Of a DNA stretch of 32,952 nt, positions 7,864 through 18,300 are shown piece by piece (positions within the stretch are counted from its first letter, which is position 1; the number at the start of each line of letters is the position of its first letter). Below the pieces are notes generated by a model that had not been told where the DNA came from, did no database searches, and worked only from the letters and a program-made list of their open reading frames with translations. The stretch lies in the NCBI GenBank assembly GCA_945787155.1, contig CALZHD010000031.1, positions 1 to 32,952 of the forward strand. The letters are read 5' to 3'. The position numbers were made by a program, and so were the translations under genes. The stretch comes from an uncultured Gammaproteobacteria bacterium (lineage in GTDB: Bacteria > Pseudomonadota > Gammaproteobacteria > SZUA-140).

Positions 7864-9633
7864 CTACGGCTTGATAAAGCGCTCTATAATCGTCAACAAA
7901 CGCTTATCACCCGGCGATACCTCCAACGCCTGTTTCCAGATTTCACGCGCATCCTCGCGCTCGCCGTTGACCCACAAGACCTCACCAAGATGAGCGGCCA
8001 CTTCAGGGTCGAGCCTGATTTCAAGCGACTTACGCAACATTTTAATCGCGTCATTATACTTACCGAGACGGTAGAGCACCCAACCCATGCTGTCGAGAAT
8101 CGCATTATCATTGGGACGCAACTCTAACGCACGCTTCACATAAGTGTACGCTTCCTGATAGCGATCTGTGCGATCCGCAAGGGTGTAACCCAGCGCATTC
8201 AGCGCATCGACATTATCAGCATCCAGCTCGATGATCGCCAGTAAATCCCGCTCCGCCTGGTCGAGCAAACCAAGCCGCTCGGCCGCCATCGAACGAGCAT
8301 AGAGCAGGGAAATATTCCCCGGCAATTCCCCCAGCGCGTGATTATAAAGCGCCATCGCTTCTTGATGACGCTCAGCATTACGCAAAAGATCCCCTTCCAC
8401 CAGGAAGATACGCTGACGCTGCGCAGGGGCGTTGACATGTAATGAATGCAGATAGTCACGCGCCCTGTCGACATCCCCCAGTTGCGCCGCGATCACCGCC
8501 TGGCGCACACGCGCCTCGACCAGATTATCGCCACGCACCACAAAACCGTAGTGCTCCATCGCCGCTTCGGGATTTTCACGCAACTCCTCTAACTGCCCCA
8601 GATAGAATCGCGCATCATCATTACGCTGCCCTGTCTCCCTGGCCTGACTGAGATAATCATAAGCGCTATCTTGATCGTCTAGCTGCAACGCCAGCAGCCC
8701 AAGTGCAAATAGCACATCCACATCGCCCGGCGACTGTTTTATGACGATCTTATACTGAGCAAAGGCCTCTTCATAATCACGAGAGTCAACCAATTGGCGC
8801 GCATAGGTCAGACGTAAAACAGTCTCGTCGGGCAATGCACGCACTTTCTGATCCAGATATTCAAGCGCCGCCTCTTTATCTCCCTTGAGCTGCATGATGC
8901 GTGTCTGCAGCATAATCGTACTGGAATTATTCGGTTCCAGATGAAGGCTACGCTTAACCCCAGCATCCGCCTTGTCGAGCATGTTGGCTCGCAATGCCAG
9001 ATGCGCGTACGCGTGCCATGCGGCATAATTTTCCTGACGTGATTCAACCAGACGCTCCATCACCGTCAGCGCGGTCTGCAGATCCTGCTCACGACTCAGC
9101 AACGAAGCGACCAACATAAAGCCACGCTCTGAATCATCACTCTCCTGCGCCAATACATATTCCAGATGCTCCAGCGCCGCATCAGGCTCACCATTACGGA
9201 TATAGGCCGCCGAAATGGCCTGTCGTGCCGCGAGGTTAACGGGATCAATCTCCACCCACAGCCTGGCCGCCTGCAGTGCGCTCTGCTGGTCTCGTACAAA
9301 GACCGCAATCCGGCTCGCCTTGGCCGCCAGGCGCGGATCACGTGTCTGTTGCGCAAGACGATAATATTGTGTCAGCCCGACTGCATAGTGCCCGCGCTGC
9401 AGCGCCGTCTCAGCCACCAACAGTTTATAGAGAAGATCAGGGCTCAGTGGGACAGCCGGAAGCCCAACACTGTATTCGGCATCAATCGATGGTGTGGCAG
9501 TGGTGGTGGTCGCCTCACTCGGCGATTTCGCCTGCGACGTCGTCTGGCCAGGCACCGTCGCGCACCCTGTCAGCGTCACAGAGAAGGCGATTGAGGTCGC
9601 CGCCAGACACAGATTTCTAATCGACAGATTCAT
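7864..9633 (-). CDS. TPR-repeat outer-membrane lipoprotein next to lolB/hemA
   Basis: This 589-residue lipoprotein begins MNLSIRNLCLAATSIAFS and has lipobox LTGC near residue 24. A run of tetratricopeptide repeats fills most of the mature protein; examples are LEPNNSSTIMLQTRIMQLKGDKEAALEYL split over one helix pair, DNVDALNALGYTLADRTDRY, and NDNAILDSMGWVLYRLGKYN at the C-terminal end. TPR arrays bind peptides or partner proteins; no enzyme motif is visible. A similar TPR protein stands between lolB and hemA in pseudomonads and many other gammaproteobacteria (PA4667 in P. aeruginosa is one I recall). A periplasmic or outer-membrane assembly role is likely but not proven. It is divergent from hemA, about 150 bp apart. 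Confidence 0.88.
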   Translation of the reverse strand: MNLSIRNLCLAATSIAFSVTLTGCATVPGQTTSQAKSPSEATTTTATPSIDAEYSVGLPAVPLSPDLLYKLLVAETALQRGHYAVGLTQYYRLAQQTRDPRLAAKASRIAVFVRDQQSALQAARLWVEIDPVNLAARQAISAAYIRNGEPDAALEHLEYVLAQESDDSERGFMLVASLLSREQDLQTALTVMERLVESRQENYAAWHAYAHLALRANMLDKADAGVKRSLHLEPNNSSTIMLQTRIMQLKGDKEAALEYLDQKVRALPDETVLRLTYARQLVDSRDYEEAFAQYKIVIKQSPGDVDVLFALGLLALQLDDQDSAYDYLSQARETGQRNDDARFYLGQLEELRENPEAAMEHYGFVVRGDNLVEARVRQAVIAAQLGDVDRARDYLHSLHVNAPAQRQRIFLVEGDLLRNAERHQEAMALYNHALGELPGNISLLYARSMAAERLGLLDQAERDLLAIIELDADNVDALNALGYTLADRTDRYQEAYTYVKRALELRPNDNAILDSMGWVLYRLGKYNDAIKMLRKSLEIRLDPEVAAHLGEVLWVNGEREDAREIWKQALEVSPGDKRLLTIIERFIKP

Positions 9634-9779
9634 TCCCTTCGCCCCGTTTCAGATAAATTTTCACCAAAATCATACAATTTGCATACCATATGAATAATTA
9701 ATGGGGACAACCACGCCATTTTTCCATAAAATCGGTCAACTTTAATAGCGTAACAGGTTAGGGCAACAGTTAGGTAAAC

Positions 9780-11042
9780 ATGGCACTCCTTGCCGTCGGA
9801 CTCAATCATAAAACAGCCCCGGTTCAGATACGTGAGCGGGTGGCGTTCGCCCCTGACCAGCTCCCAGATACGCTGCGCAATCTGGCAGCCCAGGCTAACA
9901 TCAGCGAAGCGGCCATCCTCTCGACCTGTAACCGCACCGAGATGCTGTGCTGCGTCGATGAAGCCAACAGTGAGATTATCATTGAGTGGCTACGTCAGCA
10001 CCGTGAATTTTCCGAAAATGAACTCGAACCTTATATGTATACGCACCCAGATCAGATGGCGGTACGCCACATGCTGCGCGTCGCAAGCGGTCTCGATTCA
10101 CTGGTCCTCGGTGAGCCACAAATCCTGGGCCAGCTCAAAGACGCCTACTCCACCGCCAGGGATGCCGGTACCGTCGGCACCCAACTCAGTAAGCTGTTTG
10201 AATACACCTTTTCAGTCGCGAAACAGGTACGTACCGACACCGCGATTGGTGCCAGCCCGGTCTCTGTTGCATTCTCTGCCGTCAGCCTCTCGAAACAGAT
10301 CTTTAGCGATCTCAGCCAACACACCGCGCTGTTAATCGGTGCCGGCGAGACGATCGAACTCGCGGCACGCCACCTCAAAGAGAGCGGCATCAAACGGCTC
10401 ATCATCGCCAACCGCACCATCGCCAGGGCAGAAGCGCTAGTCAAAGAGCTAGAGGGATACGCCATTACACTGAGTGAAATTCCGGCGCACCTGGCAGAAG
10501 CGGACATCGTGATCTCGTCGACCGCCAGCCCACTGCCGATTCTCGGCAAGGGCGCGGTAGAGCGCGCCATCAAGGTTCGCAAACATCAACCGATTCTGAT
10601 GGTCGACATCGCCGTACCTCGTGACATTGAAGAGGAAGTGGGCGAACTGGATGACATCTATCTCTACACCGTCGATGACCTGCAGGAGATCATCAACGAA
10701 GGGCTACGTTCACGCCAGGAGGCGGCATTGCAGGCCGAAGAGATCATCGACACTCAGGTCACCCATTTTATGGGCTGGCTGCGCTCACTCGATGCGGTAT
10801 CCACCATTCGCAGCTATCGCAGTAAGATCGATGTAATACGCGAGGCAGAACTCGACAAGGCCAGACGGATGCTGGCACAGGGCAATGACCCTGAAAAAGT
10901 GTTGGCCCAACTGGCCCGCGGCCTGGCCAATAAGATCGCCCACACCCCCAGCGCGCAGATGAAGCAGGCCGGTTTCGAAGGTCGCGCTGACCTGCTTGAT
11001 GCAGCACGTGAACTGCTTGACCTTGACAACCCGGATAGTTAA
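9780..11042 (+). CDS. hemA: Glutamyl-tRNA reductase
   Basis: Reduces glutamyl-tRNA(Glu) to glutamate-1-semialdehyde with NADPH, the first committed step of C5-pathway haem synthesis. The 420-residue product starts MALLAVGLNHKTAPVQIRER. It has the nucleophile Cys50 in LSTCNRTEM, the HMLRVASGLDSLVLGEPQI block, the NADPH-binding LLIGAGETIELAARHL, and IVISSTASPLPI. The start is supported by AGGT eight bases upstream. It leads a plus-strand operon with prfA (3 bp gap) and prmC, the order seen in E. coli. The region 9634-9779 must hold divergent promoters for this operon and the TPR gene, but I could not identify them with confidence. Confidence 0.98.
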   Translation: MALLAVGLNHKTAPVQIRERVAFAPDQLPDTLRNLAAQANISEAAILSTCNRTEMLCCVDEANSEIIIEWLRQHREFSENELEPYMYTHPDQMAVRHMLRVASGLDSLVLGEPQILGQLKDAYSTARDAGTVGTQLSKLFEYTFSVAKQVRTDTAIGASPVSVAFSAVSLSKQIFSDLSQHTALLIGAGETIELAARHLKESGIKRLIIANRTIARAEALVKELEGYAITLSEIPAHLAEADIVISSTASPLPILGKGAVERAIKVRKHQPILMVDIAVPRDIEEEVGELDDIYLYTVDDLQEIINEGLRSRQEAALQAEEIIDTQVTHFMGWLRSLDAVSTIRSYRSKIDVIREAELDKARRMLAQGNDPEKVLAQLARGLANKIAHTPSAQMKQAGFEGRADLLDAARELLDLDNPDS

Positions 11043-11045
11043 TAC

Positions 11046-12128
11046 GTGAAACCCTCAATAGTGCTCAAACTGGAGTCGATCTCCGACCGTATGCAGGAAC
11101 TCGAAGCACTGCTGGCAGATCCCGATACCATTAATAACCAGAACCGCTTCCGCGAGCTGTCGATGGAGTACTCGCAGATCACCCCGATCGTTAACTGCTT
11201 CCACCGCTATCAGTCTGCGCAAACCGATGTCGCAGCAGCGCAGGAAATGGCGCAGGATGACGACGCCGAAATGCGCACCATGGCCGAAGATGAAATCAAA
11301 GCATCACAGGCACAACTGGTCGAGATTGAAAGCGAGATACAGACGCTGCTATTGCCGGTCGACCCGCATGATAATGCCAACATCTTTCTCGAGATTCGCG
11401 CTGGTACCGGCGGTGATGAAGCCGCCATCTTCGCCGGCGACCTGTTCCGCATGTATTCATACTATACTGAGATGAATCGCTGGCAGATTGAAATCATCAG
11501 CGCCAATGCCGGCGAACACGGCGGCTACAAAGAGGTCATCGCACGCATCACCGGCAAGGGTGTTTATTCAAAATTAAAATTTGAGTCAGGGGCTCACCGT
11601 GTACAGCGTGTACCAGCAACGGAATCACAGGGGCGCATCCACACCTCTGCCTGCACCGTCGCCGTATTACCTGAGCCCGATGAGATCGAACAGACGGAGA
11701 TCAACGCCAGTGATCTCAAAGTGGACACCTTCCGTGCCTCCGGTGCGGGCGGACAGCACGTCAATAAAACCGACTCCGCGATTCGTATCACCCATCTTCC
11801 ATCCGGCATTATCATCGAATGCCAGGATGAGCGCTCACAACATAAAAACCGCGCGCGTGCGATGTCACTATTGCAGGCGAAGTTAATGGCTGGCGCACAG
11901 GAAAAACAGGCGGCGGAGACCGCCGAAGCGCGCAAGTCACTGGTTGGCAGCGGCGACCGTTCGGAACGAATTCGCACCTATAACTTTCCACAGGGACGCA
12001 TGACCGATCACCGCATCAATCTGACGCTCTATAAACTGGATGAAATCATGGCCGGTCACCTTGAGCAGGTGATCAATCCGCTGATCAACGAGTATCAGGC
12101 AGAACAGCTCGCCGCGCTGGCGGAATAA
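11046..12128 (+). CDS. prfA: Peptide chain release factor 1
   Basis: Recognises UAA and UAG stop codons and releases the finished protein. The 360-residue product has the codon-recognition PAT tripeptide at 190-192 ([15 protein letters not shown]), which marks RF1 rather than RF2, and the GGQ motif at about 235-237 in [18 protein letters not shown], whose Gln is the PrmC methylation site. It starts with GTG 3 bp after the hemA stop, so translation is likely coupled. The next gene, prmC, encodes the methyltransferase for this GGQ. Confidence 0.98.
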   Translation: MKPSIVLKLESISDRMQELEALLADPDTINNQNRFRELSMEYSQITPIVNCFHRYQSAQTDVAAAQEMAQDDDAEMRTMAEDEIKASQAQLVEIESEIQTLLLPVDPHDNANIFLEIRAGTGGDEAAIFAGDLFRMYSYYTEMNRWQIEIISANAGEHGGYKEVIARITGKGVYSKLKFESGAHRVQRVPATESQGRIHTSACTVAVLPEPDEIEQTEINASDLKVDTFRASGAGGQHVNKTDSAIRITHLPSGIIIECQDERSQHKNRARAMSLLQAKLMAGAQEKQAAETAEARKSLVGSGDRSERIRTYNFPQGRMTDHRINLTLYKLDEIMAGHLEQVINPLINEYQAEQLAALAE

Positions 12129-12163
12129 ACCGCTTCCACTTGCAACCGCATCATACCCGCGTT

Positions 12164-13021
12164 ATGTCTTCCATCCGCAGCGCACTCAACCATGCAGCCA
12201 CCATCCTGGCCACTCGCCATGAAGGCGCAATGTTTGAGAGCGAGATACTGCTAGCGCATGTTCTGAAAAAAACCCGCACCTGGCTACACACCTGGCCCGA
12301 ACGTGAACTGACTACCACACAGCTCACCCGCTTCAACGCGCTGGTCGAACGCCGCCTGCAGGGTGAGCCCTCAGCCTACATCACGGGTGAACGTGAATTC
12401 TGGTCGCTGCCACTTGAGGTTACACCTGACACACTGATCCCACGCCCCGACACTGAACTACTGGTAGAACTGACGCTCGAACATATCCCGCTGGATGAGC
12501 CATTTAATATCGCAGATCTCGGCACCGGCACCGGGGCCATTGCATTAGCACTCGCTAGCGAGCGGCCACGCAGTCATGTTTTCGCGGTCGATTTTTCTGA
12601 AGACGCGCTCGCCGTGGCGGCACGCAACCGCACGCGCCATACGCTTAATAATGTCACACTATGCTGCGGCGACTGGCTCGTACCACTGGCGAACCAAACC
12701 TTTCAGGTGATCGTCTCTAACCCCCCCTACATCCGTGAAGATGACGCGCACCTCAATCAAGGTGGCCTGCCATTTGAACCCCGCAGTGCACTGGTCGCGA
12801 CCGATAATGGTCTGGATGACATTCGCAAGATCGTTGCCGATAGCAGAGCGAGACTGGTCGCCAATGGCTGGTTACTGATCGAACATGGCTATGATCAATC
12901 AATCGATGTCACACAACTATTTGCACAACACGGCTATCACAATGTCACCGCCCATCACGACTTAAATGGACAACCGCGCGTCGTCTCAGGGCAATTCAGG
13001 ACAATACCATCCCACAATTAA
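12164..13021 (+). CDS. prmC: Release factor glutamine methyltransferase
   Basis: Methylates the Gln of the GGQ motif in RF1 and RF2 with SAM, which raises termination efficiency. The SAM motif is IADLGTGTGAIALALA, and the NPPY motif that holds the glutamine amide is in IVSNPPYIRE at about residues 186-189. RPDTELLVE precedes the SAM fold as usual. I chose ATG at 12164 (285 residues) because the protein then begins MSSIRSALNHAATIL in line with homologues; an in-frame TTG at 12140 is a less likely start. It lies 35 bp after prfA, in the hemA-prfA-prmC operon. Confidence 0.96.
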   Translation: MSSIRSALNHAATILATRHEGAMFESEILLAHVLKKTRTWLHTWPERELTTTQLTRFNALVERRLQGEPSAYITGEREFWSLPLEVTPDTLIPRPDTELLVELTLEHIPLDEPFNIADLGTGTGAIALALASERPRSHVFAVDFSEDALAVAARNRTRHTLNNVTLCCGDWLVPLANQTFQVIVSNPPYIREDDAHLNQGGLPFEPRSALVATDNGLDDIRKIVADSRARLVANGWLLIEHGYDQSIDVTQLFAQHGYHNVTAHHDLNGQPRVVSGQFRTIPSHN

Positions 13022-13029
13022 ATAACACA

Positions 13030-13458
13030 ATGACTATATCTAAAAACGTCACCGAACAGATCAAACTCCCCCGCACACTCATCAATCAACTGATGACGCA
13101 CGCACAAAGCCGTGAAGGAGAAGAAGTCTGTGGTTTTATTGCCAGCCGCAATGGAGTACCGCTCAAAACCTACCCGGTCGCCAATATCGCCACACCCGTA
13201 GCCAAACGTTTTGAAATGGAACCACAGGCACAGATTGATGCCATAAAAAATATGCGTGAACAGGATGAGGAGATCTTTGCGATCTACCACTCACACCCGT
13301 CATCTCCCGCCGCGCCATCACAACGCGACATCGATGAATTTAGTTATCCAGAGGCGCTGAGCCTGATCATCTCACTCAATACCAAAGGCGTACTGGAGAT
13401 GCGCGCCTTTCGTATGGCGATCGATCACGCCATGGAAGTAGCGCTTGAAGTAGAATGA
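13030..13458 (+). CDS. JAMM/Mov34 (M67-family) metallopeptidase
   Basis: A 142-residue single-domain JAB1/MPN zinc protease. The JAMM residues are complete: Glu at about 31-32 in GEEVCGFIA, then YHSHPSSPAAPSQRDID, which fits His87-Ser-His89-x10-Asp100. Small bacterial members of this family (Mec+ in actinobacteria is the best known) cleave amino acids or peptides from ubiquitin-like sulfur carriers such as CysO. A role in processing such a carrier is therefore plausible, but no ubiquitin-like or E1-like (MoeB/ThiF) gene is present in the window. It starts 8 bp after prmC and is probably the last gene of the hemA operon. The ribosome-binding site is weak. Confidence 0.9.
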   Translation: MTISKNVTEQIKLPRTLINQLMTHAQSREGEEVCGFIASRNGVPLKTYPVANIATPVAKRFEMEPQAQIDAIKNMREQDEEIFAIYHSHPSSPAAPSQRDIDEFSYPEALSLIISLNTKGVLEMRAFRMAIDHAMEVALEVE

Positions 13459-13462
13459 ATCA

Positions 13463-13483
13463 GTGAATCCGCAACGGGTTCAC
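13463..13483. terminator. Hairpin between convergent genes
   Basis: GTGAATCC and GGGTTCAC pair over 8 bp with one wobble around GCAAC. It fills the 26-bp gap between the convergent M67 peptidase gene and the surface-protein gene and could stop transcription from both sides. There is no T-run on either strand, so this is tentative. Confidence 0.4.
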
Positions 13484-13484
13484 G

Positions 13485-15311
13485 CTAGTCAATTCGTCTT
13501 CTCATGATCAGCATCGTGAGGATGGCGAACAGGGTCATCGGACCGAAGGGACCGCCGCCCGAATCGTTGCCTGCAACGGGTGCCGGTGCCACGCTCACCA
13601 CTACTGGCTGGGATGGCCCACCGGGATCGACGATCGTGCCATTGACGATGCCATCCTTATCGCCCGCGCCGCCATCGACCAGTGTCAGTGTCGCGGTATT
13701 GCCGCTCATTACCACATTGGCACTCAGGTCAGACATGATATCCGTGGACGGGTCATAGCTGTACCAGCCTGCATTGGCAGGCAGTGGTGCTGGAAAATAG
13801 AACGTCACATGGGCCACTGCGGGATTAGCGATGTCTACCGCCAGCCCATCAATGCGGTAGCTGAAGAAACCGTACGGCATCGAGACAGCTTCGAGATGTG
13901 CTGCCGGAATGGAGCTGGTGGCGACCGCGGCAACGCTGTTGAGCGTGCCGGCATCGGTACCGAGGCCAACCTGGTTCACCATGCCGGCATCCACAATGGC
14001 GCGGATGCCTTCGCTACCATCATCCGTGCCATTGCCATTGATGTCAGTATAACCAGTGACCTGATAGGCGTCATTGATACCATTCTCATCAAGGTCATCA
14101 GGATTGGTCGTGATACTACTTACGGTGAGGGGTTCCGACCAGTCCGACCACAGCCCCATCCGGTCTTGATGACGGGTGCGGATTGAGTAATCAGTGGCGG
14201 CCGCGAGTAGCGCATCGGGCACCACCAGCTGGCGGTGTTCAGTAGCATCAATGGTAACATCGTCTTTCTTCGCGAGTAATTTTCGCAGCTTGAGGCCAGT
14301 GGTAAAACTGGCTTCGCTGCTGATCTCCCACTCGGAGGCGGCGAGATAATCTCCCTGAGGCTCATTTGGATCACTAAAGCCGGTTACATCTAAGATCTGT
14401 CCAGCCAATGTGATCTCACCACTGAGCGCTGCGATCACCGGCTGAGCAGGACGATGACTGTTCAGGGTATCGATAGCTGATGTTGGTGATGAACCATACG
14501 TCACCTCCTCTCCATCGCTGTCACCGTCACCGTCGCTATCGCTGTCATTGGGGTCGGTACCCAGACTCTTTTCAGCGCCATCGAGCAGGCCGTCGTCGTC
14601 ACTATCACTGAGAATGGGACTGGTGCGCTGGGCATATTCATCGGTATCGAGCAGCCCGTCTACATCCACATCGGAAGTAGCGCTGGCGCTAGTGAGGTCA
14701 CCGAAATGAGCGTTCTCCCAGACATCCGGGAGGCCATCTTCATCAACATCCGGGGTCGTGACGACCTTAAAGCGGCGCAGCGCATTATCCGGCAGGGTGT
14801 AGGATGACTGGAGCCGCATGTCGATAGATTGAGCGGTAGCAACATCTGTTAATTGCAGCACTACGTCGGAGGGTAAGTTGCTTAAATCCCAGGTCAGCAC
14901 CAGATTGGCATCGGTAACGGCGGAGCTTGCATCAAACTCCCACTGTTTGAATGGCCCAGGGGCTTTAATGTCATACCAGAATCGGGTATCGCTCACCTCC
15001 CAGTCGGCATGGTCAAAATAAAGCAATACCTCGGGTGATGCACCACTGGCACTTGAACCGGTAAAAGCGGGCCCGTCGTACAACCGGTCATAACCATCGT
15101 CGGCGCCTGCGAACTCGCCCAACGTAATTTGTGCAGCAGTGCTGCCGACACTGGCCTGGATATTGATCTTCCACTCTTCGATATGGCTGGCAGCGACGGG
15201 ATGCATCAGGCCCAGCCCAAGCATCAGGCTCAATATCCGTGGTGATACGGTGCTCACGCGCTTCATCGCATGAGGCATGGTCAACATCTTATGGCGTCGG
15301 GTTAACTTCAT
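13485..15311 (-). CDS. Calcium-repeat surface protein with C-terminal sorting tail (partner B, copy 2)
   Basis: 608 residues. A signal peptide ends near residue 41 (HPVAA). Next is a beta-rich domain at about 45-185 with ITLGEFAGADDGYDRLYDGP and LLYFDHADW. Thrombospondin-3-like calcium repeats at about 187-275 have many DxDxDGL phrases, such as SDSDDDGLLDGAEKSLGTDP. A FN3-like domain follows at about 286-398, then another Asp-rich loop. A domain at about 440-566 with VDGGAGDKDGIVNGTIVDPG resembles the choice-of-anchor U family. The tail GGGPFGPMTLFAILTMLIM plus RRRID resembles GlyGly-CTERM sorting signals processed by rhombosortase; no such protease is in the window. It is a paralogue of the gene at 20399-22492. 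Its ATG overlaps the stop of the preceding gene as TAATG, so translation is coupled. Function unknown; an anchored surface partner of the large protein upstream is my inference. Confidence 0.85.
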   Translation of the reverse strand: MKLTRRHKMLTMPHAMKRVSTVSPRILSLMLGLGLMHPVAASHIEEWKINIQASVGSTAAQITLGEFAGADDGYDRLYDGPAFTGSSASGASPEVLLYFDHADWEVSDTRFWYDIKAPGPFKQWEFDASSAVTDANLVLTWDLSNLPSDVVLQLTDVATAQSIDMRLQSSYTLPDNALRRFKVVTTPDVDEDGLPDVWENAHFGDLTSASATSDVDVDGLLDTDEYAQRTSPILSDSDDDGLLDGAEKSLGTDPNDSDSDGDGDSDGEEVTYGSSPTSAIDTLNSHRPAQPVIAALSGEITLAGQILDVTGFSDPNEPQGDYLAASEWEISSEASFTTGLKLRKLLAKKDDVTIDATEHRQLVVPDALLAAATDYSIRTRHQDRMGLWSDWSEPLTVSSITTNPDDLDENGINDAYQVTGYTDINGNGTDDGSEGIRAIVDAGMVNQVGLGTDAGTLNSVAAVATSSIPAAHLEAVSMPYGFFSYRIDGLAVDIANPAVAHVTFYFPAPLPANAGWYSYDPSTDIMSDLSANVVMSGNTATLTLVDGGAGDKDGIVNGTIVDPGGPSQPVVVSVAPAPVAGNDSGGGPFGPMTLFAILTMLIMRRRID

Positions 15312-18300
15312 TATCTGTAGAACCTCATGATGATGGTGTCGGCGCTATCTACCCGCATAAAGTAACCCTGCCAGGGTCTGACGGTTATAACATCCACAAG
15401 GGACTGGGCATCGTACGATTTCGAAGACGAATTCCAGTGATAGAGGGTGTTCATTATCCAGCCGTTACTGACGGCAGCGGAAAATGAGACCCAGTCCGAT
15501 CCGTTGTCGCAGCCGGGGGTGGCCGTGCGATTACAGAACTCGACATCCGTGATGCTTTCGATGAGCTTGTTGGTTGGATATGGGTTACCAATCAAATTGC
15601 CACCGGCGCTCAAGGCGATATCAACACATTGGGTGCCTGGAAAATTCACCGGATCACATTGCATCAGGTTTTCACCATTGAAATCATCATCGAGCCGCGG
15701 ACCATCGAGTGTCTGTACATAGAGCCAATAACCGACTCCCGCGGTTGCTTTGGTAGCGACCTTATACTGTCCATTGAAAGTAGCGGCGGGACCGGAACTC
15801 ACAAATTTGTAGACGAACGGCGCTGCGCCGAGGTCGTCCTGAAACAACTTAAAGAAATCCGTCTCCTGAATCAGGTGAGTCGGAATTGAAATCATTTCAA
15901 AACCGTTATTGACGGGTTCACTGGGGGGGACAGTGGCAGAGATCATCACCGTGAGCGTCGCAGTATTGGAGTTTTCGTTGCCGTCATTCACTCTGAAAAG
16001 GATGGTGTCGGTGCCGGTCGCGTTGGTATTAGGCACGTACTGGTATGCACCCGTGCTGGCATTGGTGATAGTGGCGTTGCCCAGGCTACCGTTGGCAACG
16101 ATGCTAAAGGTTATCGGATCATCATTGCCGTCACTGCCACGCAGGGTTCCAAAACCAGTGGTGTTTCTTAGCACAGCAAGTAGTGCATCACTGGCGACAG
16201 GCGCAAGATTGGGGGAGATCGTGGCGCTGCTCTCATTGGAGTTGGCCGATTCGATGCCTGACCTGAATGCGCGGACGATATAAAAATATTGGATGCCATC
16301 AGCCGCCGTAGTGTCTGAATAACTGTTGGCTGAATTATTAGAGATCGTTGCGATAGGACTGGTGCTGTAGCCCTGATTGCTCTGGCGACGATAGATCCGT
16401 TGTTGAGTGACACCGCTGGATGTTGATACCGTCCATGAAAGGTTGACCTGGTCGCTGCCAGTGGGCGCATTGGCGGTCAATGCCGACGGGGCATTGACGA
16501 TACTGGCCGACGGCGTGGCACTGCCTTGATTGGAATTGACAGATTCACTGGTGCCATCAAACGCGCGGATGACGTAGTAATAGGTCGTACCGTTAGTCAC
16601 GCTGGTATCGACGTAACTGTTGGTGCTGTTGTTGTTAATTGATGCAAGCAGCACATAGCCACTACCGCTGGTGGTACTGCGATAAATGCGCTGCTGGGTG
16701 ACGTCATTCGAGCTGGACACTGTCCAGCTGAGGGGTACCTCGCTGTCACCTGCGGTCGCACTAAGTCCACCTGGGCTGCTGGCGGCAATATTGTCCAATG
16801 CGGTCGCGCTGGCCTGATTAGAATTGACCGATTCGAGGCTACCGTTGAAGGCGCGGATTATATAATAGTAAGTGATGCCGTTAGCGGCCGTGGTATCGGT
16901 ATAACTGTTAGTGGTGTTATTAGCGATCGTCGTCAGCAGCGTATAACCCCCACCGCTAAAGGTGCTGCGGTAGATGCGTTGCTGTAAAACATTATCGGCC
17001 GTGGATACCGTCCAGGCGAGATTGATCGCCCCGCCATTATCGCCCGGTCTATCACCGCCGCTGAGTCCGTCTGGTACGCTCGGTGGTGCACTGACGATAA
17101 GCAGGTCGCTAGCCGATGAAAAGTTATCATAGCCGACCTTCTTGATGCGCGTGTTGCCGTAGTCGGCGACCAGAATATGCGGTTGCGCACTGGCGCTGTC
17201 GAGACCGATGCCAAAAAAGGAGGAGGCGCCTACATTGAAGCGGAAGTTGCCGCTGCCGCTGGCGGTGCCACCATAGACCATCAGACTCTCGCCGTTTTCA
17301 TCGAACTGCTGGATGCGATGATTGTCGCGTTCACTGACCCAGAATTTGCCGTCTGGTTGCAGAGCGATCTGATAGGGATAGCTGACCTTACCAGCGGGCG
17401 TGCCGGTGGAGATGCCGGAAAATTCAAAAAAGAAGTTATGGCAGTCACCAGACCAGATCTTGTTATTGCCGCTGTCGGCGATCAGCACGGTAGCGCCGTC
17501 CGCGCTGGTGGCGATGCCACGGGGATTGGAGGTCGCCAGCCCGAAGCCACCACAGATCCCCCAGCTGGCGCCCGCGTTGCTCGAGACATAGATCGCATTG
17601 TTGTAATCGAGCGCATAGACGATCTGGCCGTCGGCGCTGGTCGCGACATCGGCGATCGTGGTGGCAGGCATGGCGGCCGTTGACACCCAGCTGCCACCGC
17701 CGTTGGTGGATTTTCTGAGGACGTTGGCACCGTCACAGGAGACGTAGATCGTCTGCCCATCCGCGCTGGTGACGATGCCATAGGCACCCGCGCCACACAG
17801 GCCGACATTACGACTGACCCAGCTACTGCCACCATTGGTCGATTCCCACAGATAGTTCGCGCTGGTATTGGTCATCCAGATATGCTGCGAGTCGGTGGGG
17901 TCGACCGCCACATCGCGCGGCGCGCCCGCCGCCCCAAGGGTGAGGTGGGCGTCGAAAAAGGCATCATCGATGGTGTAGGGGTACTGGCCGTCAGGCAGGA
18001 TATTGGCCAGGCTATCCCTGCCATCCCAAACCTTATTATGGCTGCCCGATACCCCGTCTGTATTGACAGCGGTGTAAATTGTTGGGTCGATCAGTTTTCG
18101 CTTCAATTGCCCGCTGTTGTTGTAGATCTTGAGCCACAGCAGGGCATCACTGGCGGTGCTATAAGTAAGGGTGGTGGTCTCGTTATTGGGGTTAAACGGA
18201 TTAGGTGTCGCGGAAACACCACTTAGATTACCGCCAATAATGTTGAACAGTGTCTGCGGGTTGCTGCCAGTCACGCCGTCCGCATCGTTATAGGTCATAC

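Noticed and set aside
9634-9779. Promoters for hemA and the TPR gene
   Set aside because: The region must contain them, but no -35/-10 pair with acceptable match and spacing stood out on either strand.
14500-14700. Repeated GAT/TCA-rich DNA that looks like a direct-repeat array
   Set aside because: The repetition comes from codons for calcium-binding Asp repeats in the encoded protein, not from a DNA repeat or CRISPR.
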